From positions 754 through 10,257 of the forward strand of contig PLNO01000240.1 of the NCBI GenBank assembly GCA_003141795.1: DNA of 9,504 nucleotides, given 5' to 3'. Every line of letters begins with the position of its first letter. Positions within the stretch are counted from its first letter, which is position 1. Below, piece after piece: positions 8,797 to 9,504 of the stretch. The stretch comes from Spirochaetaceae bacterium (lineage in GTDB: Bacteria > Spirochaetota > Spirochaetia > SZUA-6 > Fen-1364). The position numbers and the translations under genes were made by a program. Under the pieces are notes generated by a model, which was given only the letters and a program-made list of their open reading frames with translations, was not told the origin of the DNA and searched no databases.

Positions 8797-8814
8797 GCAC
8801 ACCTCCTGGCGTGC
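8797..8814 (-). other. Hairpin in the leader of the first mdh gene
   Basis: On the minus-strand RNA, GCACGCC (8814-8808) and GGUGUGC (8803-8797) pair over 7 bases with one G-U wobble, closing a 4-base AGGA loop. The loop plus the 3' arm contain the full AGGAGGU Shine-Dalgarno-like sequence. The hairpin ends 15 bases before the ATG at 8781. It is too close to the gene and lacks a U-run, so it is not a terminator. It could tune ribosome access to the operon; this role is inference. Confidence 0.5.
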
Positions 8815-8828
8815 TGAGTCGTTAACAG

Positions 8829-8844
8829 GCCTGGTCCGGCAGGC
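8829..8844 (-). other. Short hairpin in the operon leader
   Basis: GCCTG and CAGGC form a perfect 5-base inverted repeat around a 6-base spacer in the presumed 5' leader of the minus-strand operon. It has no U-run and the stem is short. It could be a minor leader structure or chance in GC-rich DNA. Confidence 0.25.
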
Positions 8845-8893
8845 ACCCGGTCAAGAAAATCCGCTTTTCCAGGCGTCATGGAACTGTAGTTAT

Positions 8894-8899
8894 ATTATA
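8894..8899 (-). promoter_or_regulatory. Candidate -10 element for the TCA operon
   Basis: The minus strand reads a perfect TATAAT here, in the only distinctly AT-rich patch of the region. Transcription would begin near 8887 and give a leader of about 105 bases before the first mdh ATG. No convincing -35 is found at spacings of 16-18; the best hexamer, TCGCTC at 17, matches only two consensus positions, and there is no extended-10 TG. If real, the promoter probably needs an activator or another sigma factor. The same patch is AT-rich on both strands, so the orientation is not certain. Confidence 0.4.
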
Positions 8900-8967
8900 C
8901 ATAAAGTCGCGATTGCGAGCGAGCACTACGATATTTTTCCATCCGCGATTCCCTGCACGAATATTCT

Positions 8968-8996
8968 TTGACTCCTTAGAAATGCGTCAGTATACT
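8968..8996 (+). promoter_or_regulatory. Sigma70-type promoter for atpB
   Basis: TTGACT (8968-8973) and TATACT (8991-8996) are separated by exactly 17 bases. Each hexamer differs from consensus (TTGACA, TATAAT) at one position. Transcription would start about 7 bases downstream, near G9003, only about 3 bases before the atpB ATG at 9006. Spacing and sequence are near ideal, so this is the best promoter in the window. Confidence 0.75.
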
Positions 8997-9005
8997 TGCT
9001 TTGCC

Positions 9006-9504
9006 ATGGCGACCTCCGGGCTTGAAACAGTGTTCAGCCTTAACGGATTTCGCGTGACAAGCACGTTCCTCGCGACACTCCTTGTCGACGCAGTCATCGT
9101 TTTCATCGTCGTTCTTCTCCGCCGCAGGCTTTCCCTGGTCCCGGGAAGGTTCCAGGGGGCCCTGGAAGGCGCTGTCGACTATCTGCGCACGACAACCGAA
9201 CAGGTGGCGGGTTCCCGGGCGGATCTGATATTCCCGTGGGTGGGCGTCTTTTTCTTCTATATTGCGTTGTCGAATCTCATCGGGCTGCTGCCCGGATTCG
9301 GCACCATAGGGTTCCACCGCGCCACGGGCTTCGTTCCGCTCTTCCACGTGAGCACCTCGGACCTGAACCTCACGCTGGCCCTCGCCGTCGTTTCCGTGAT
9401 CGCGACGAACGCTCTTGCCATACGGACCACAGGGCTGGGAACGTATCTGAAGCGCTTCTTCGCGCTCAATCCACTGATGCTCTTCGTGGGCCTGCTGGAG
9501 ATCC
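9006..9504 (+). CDS. atpB: F-type ATP synthase subunit a (Fo sector), N-terminal part
   Basis: The first 166 residues of the membrane a subunit, which forms the proton half-channels against the c-ring; the right edge cuts the gene. GFRVTSTFLATLL (14-26) leads into a first membrane span (about 20-38). After the LVPGRFQ turn (44-50) comes an amphipathic stretch (50-70), then a second span with FFFYIALSNLIGLLPG (82-97). STSDLNLTLALAV (116-128) begins a third span and is the family signature. NPLMLFVGLLEI closes the window just before the region that should hold the essential arginine. The ATG at 9006 gives a normal N terminus. An in-frame ATG at 8982 would place the promoter -10 inside the gene. 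Neither has a Shine-Dalgarno, unlike every minus-strand gene here. Downstream partners (atpE and others) are expected outside the window. Confidence 0.95.
   Translation, partial: MATSGLETVFSLNGFRVTSTFLATLLVDAVIVFIVVLLRRRLSLVPGRFQGALEGAVDYLRTTTEQVAGSRADLIFPWVGVFFFYIALSNLIGLLPGFGTIGFHRATGFVPLFHVSTSDLNLTLALAVVSVIATNALAIRTTGLGTYLKRFFALNPLMLFVGLLEI

Larger units (their letters stand above)
8782..9005. other. Divergent intergenic control region
   Basis: About 220 non-coding bases separate the minus-strand TCA operon from plus-strand atpB. They contain the leader hairpin next to the first mdh gene, the candidate TATAAT for that operon, and the TTGACT/TATACT promoter for atpB. I see no inverted repeat matching well-known regulator sites such as Crp or Fnr, no RNA gene, and no convincing ORF. 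Parts are clearly richer in A/T than the surrounding genes, as expected for promoter DNA. Confidence 0.75.

Noticed and set aside
8908..8950. CGCGATT occurring twice in direct orientation (8908-8914 and 8944-8950) between the divergent promoters.
   Set aside because: Seven bases with unmatched flanks is within chance expectation; not enough to call an operator without comparison to relatives.
8982..9005. In-frame upstream ATG that would extend AtpB by eight residues.
   Set aside because: It lies between the -35 and -10 of the likely promoter, has no Shine-Dalgarno, and the added residues do not look like an a-subunit N terminus.
8976..9347. Minus-strand open frame opposite the start of atpB.
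   Set aside because: Charged, low-complexity translation antisense to clear membrane spans of subunit a; treated as a shadow.
1..9504. Possible mobile element, phage, CRISPR, toxin-antitoxin or defence system.
   Set aside because: All sequence outside the 220-base control region belongs to core energy metabolism genes. I saw no repeats, integrase or transposase motifs, or RNA genes.

Overview
The window is a GC-rich bacterial segment carrying most of a tricarboxylic acid (TCA) cycle operon on the minus strand, and the start of an ATP synthase gene that diverges from it on the plus strand. Coding is very dense and third codon positions are strongly G/C. The 2-oxoglutarate dehydrogenase is the separate E1 (SucA) plus E2 (SucB) type, not the fused actinobacterial type. 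With SdhA, SucCD and an F-type a subunit this points to a respiring, probably Gram-negative-type bacterium. I cannot place the phylum from this sequence. Nothing here looks mobile, phage-like, CRISPR-like or defence-related.

Layout, in the direction of minus-strand transcription (right to left): a divergent malate/lactate dehydrogenase family gene (8781-7819), a canonical LDH-like malate dehydrogenase (7822-6887), the succinate dehydrogenase flavoprotein sdhA (6886-5150), sucC (5134-3971), sucD (3974-3084), sucA (3087-298), and the start of sucB (287-1, cut by the window edge). Junctions are either 4-base ATGA overlaps (mdh/mdh, sucC/sucD, sucD/sucA), zero spacing (mdh/sdhA), or gaps of 10-15 bases with Shine-Dalgarno sequences, so this is one co-translated unit. 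On the plus strand atpB starts at 9006 and runs off the right edge.

Between the two divergent units, 8782-9005 is a non-coding control region. It holds a near-consensus sigma70 promoter reading toward atpB, a perfect TATAAT reading toward the TCA operon but with no good -35, and a strong hairpin in the leader of the first mdh gene. The atpB promoter places transcription start only a few bases before the ATG, and no Shine-Dalgarno is visible there, so atpB mRNA may be essentially leaderless.

The operon encodes 2-oxoglutarate to succinyl-CoA (SucAB), to succinate with nucleotide triphosphate formation (SucCD), to fumarate (SdhA), and malate to oxaloacetate (Mdh). Gene order is roughly the reverse of pathway order. 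Missing from the window are fumarase, the E3 dihydrolipoyl dehydrogenase, and the iron-sulfur and membrane subunits of succinate dehydrogenase. The points most worth a second look are the first mdh copy, whose substrate pocket is altered (Asn to Glu in the TNP motif), the SdhA without its partners, and the leaderless-looking atpB.
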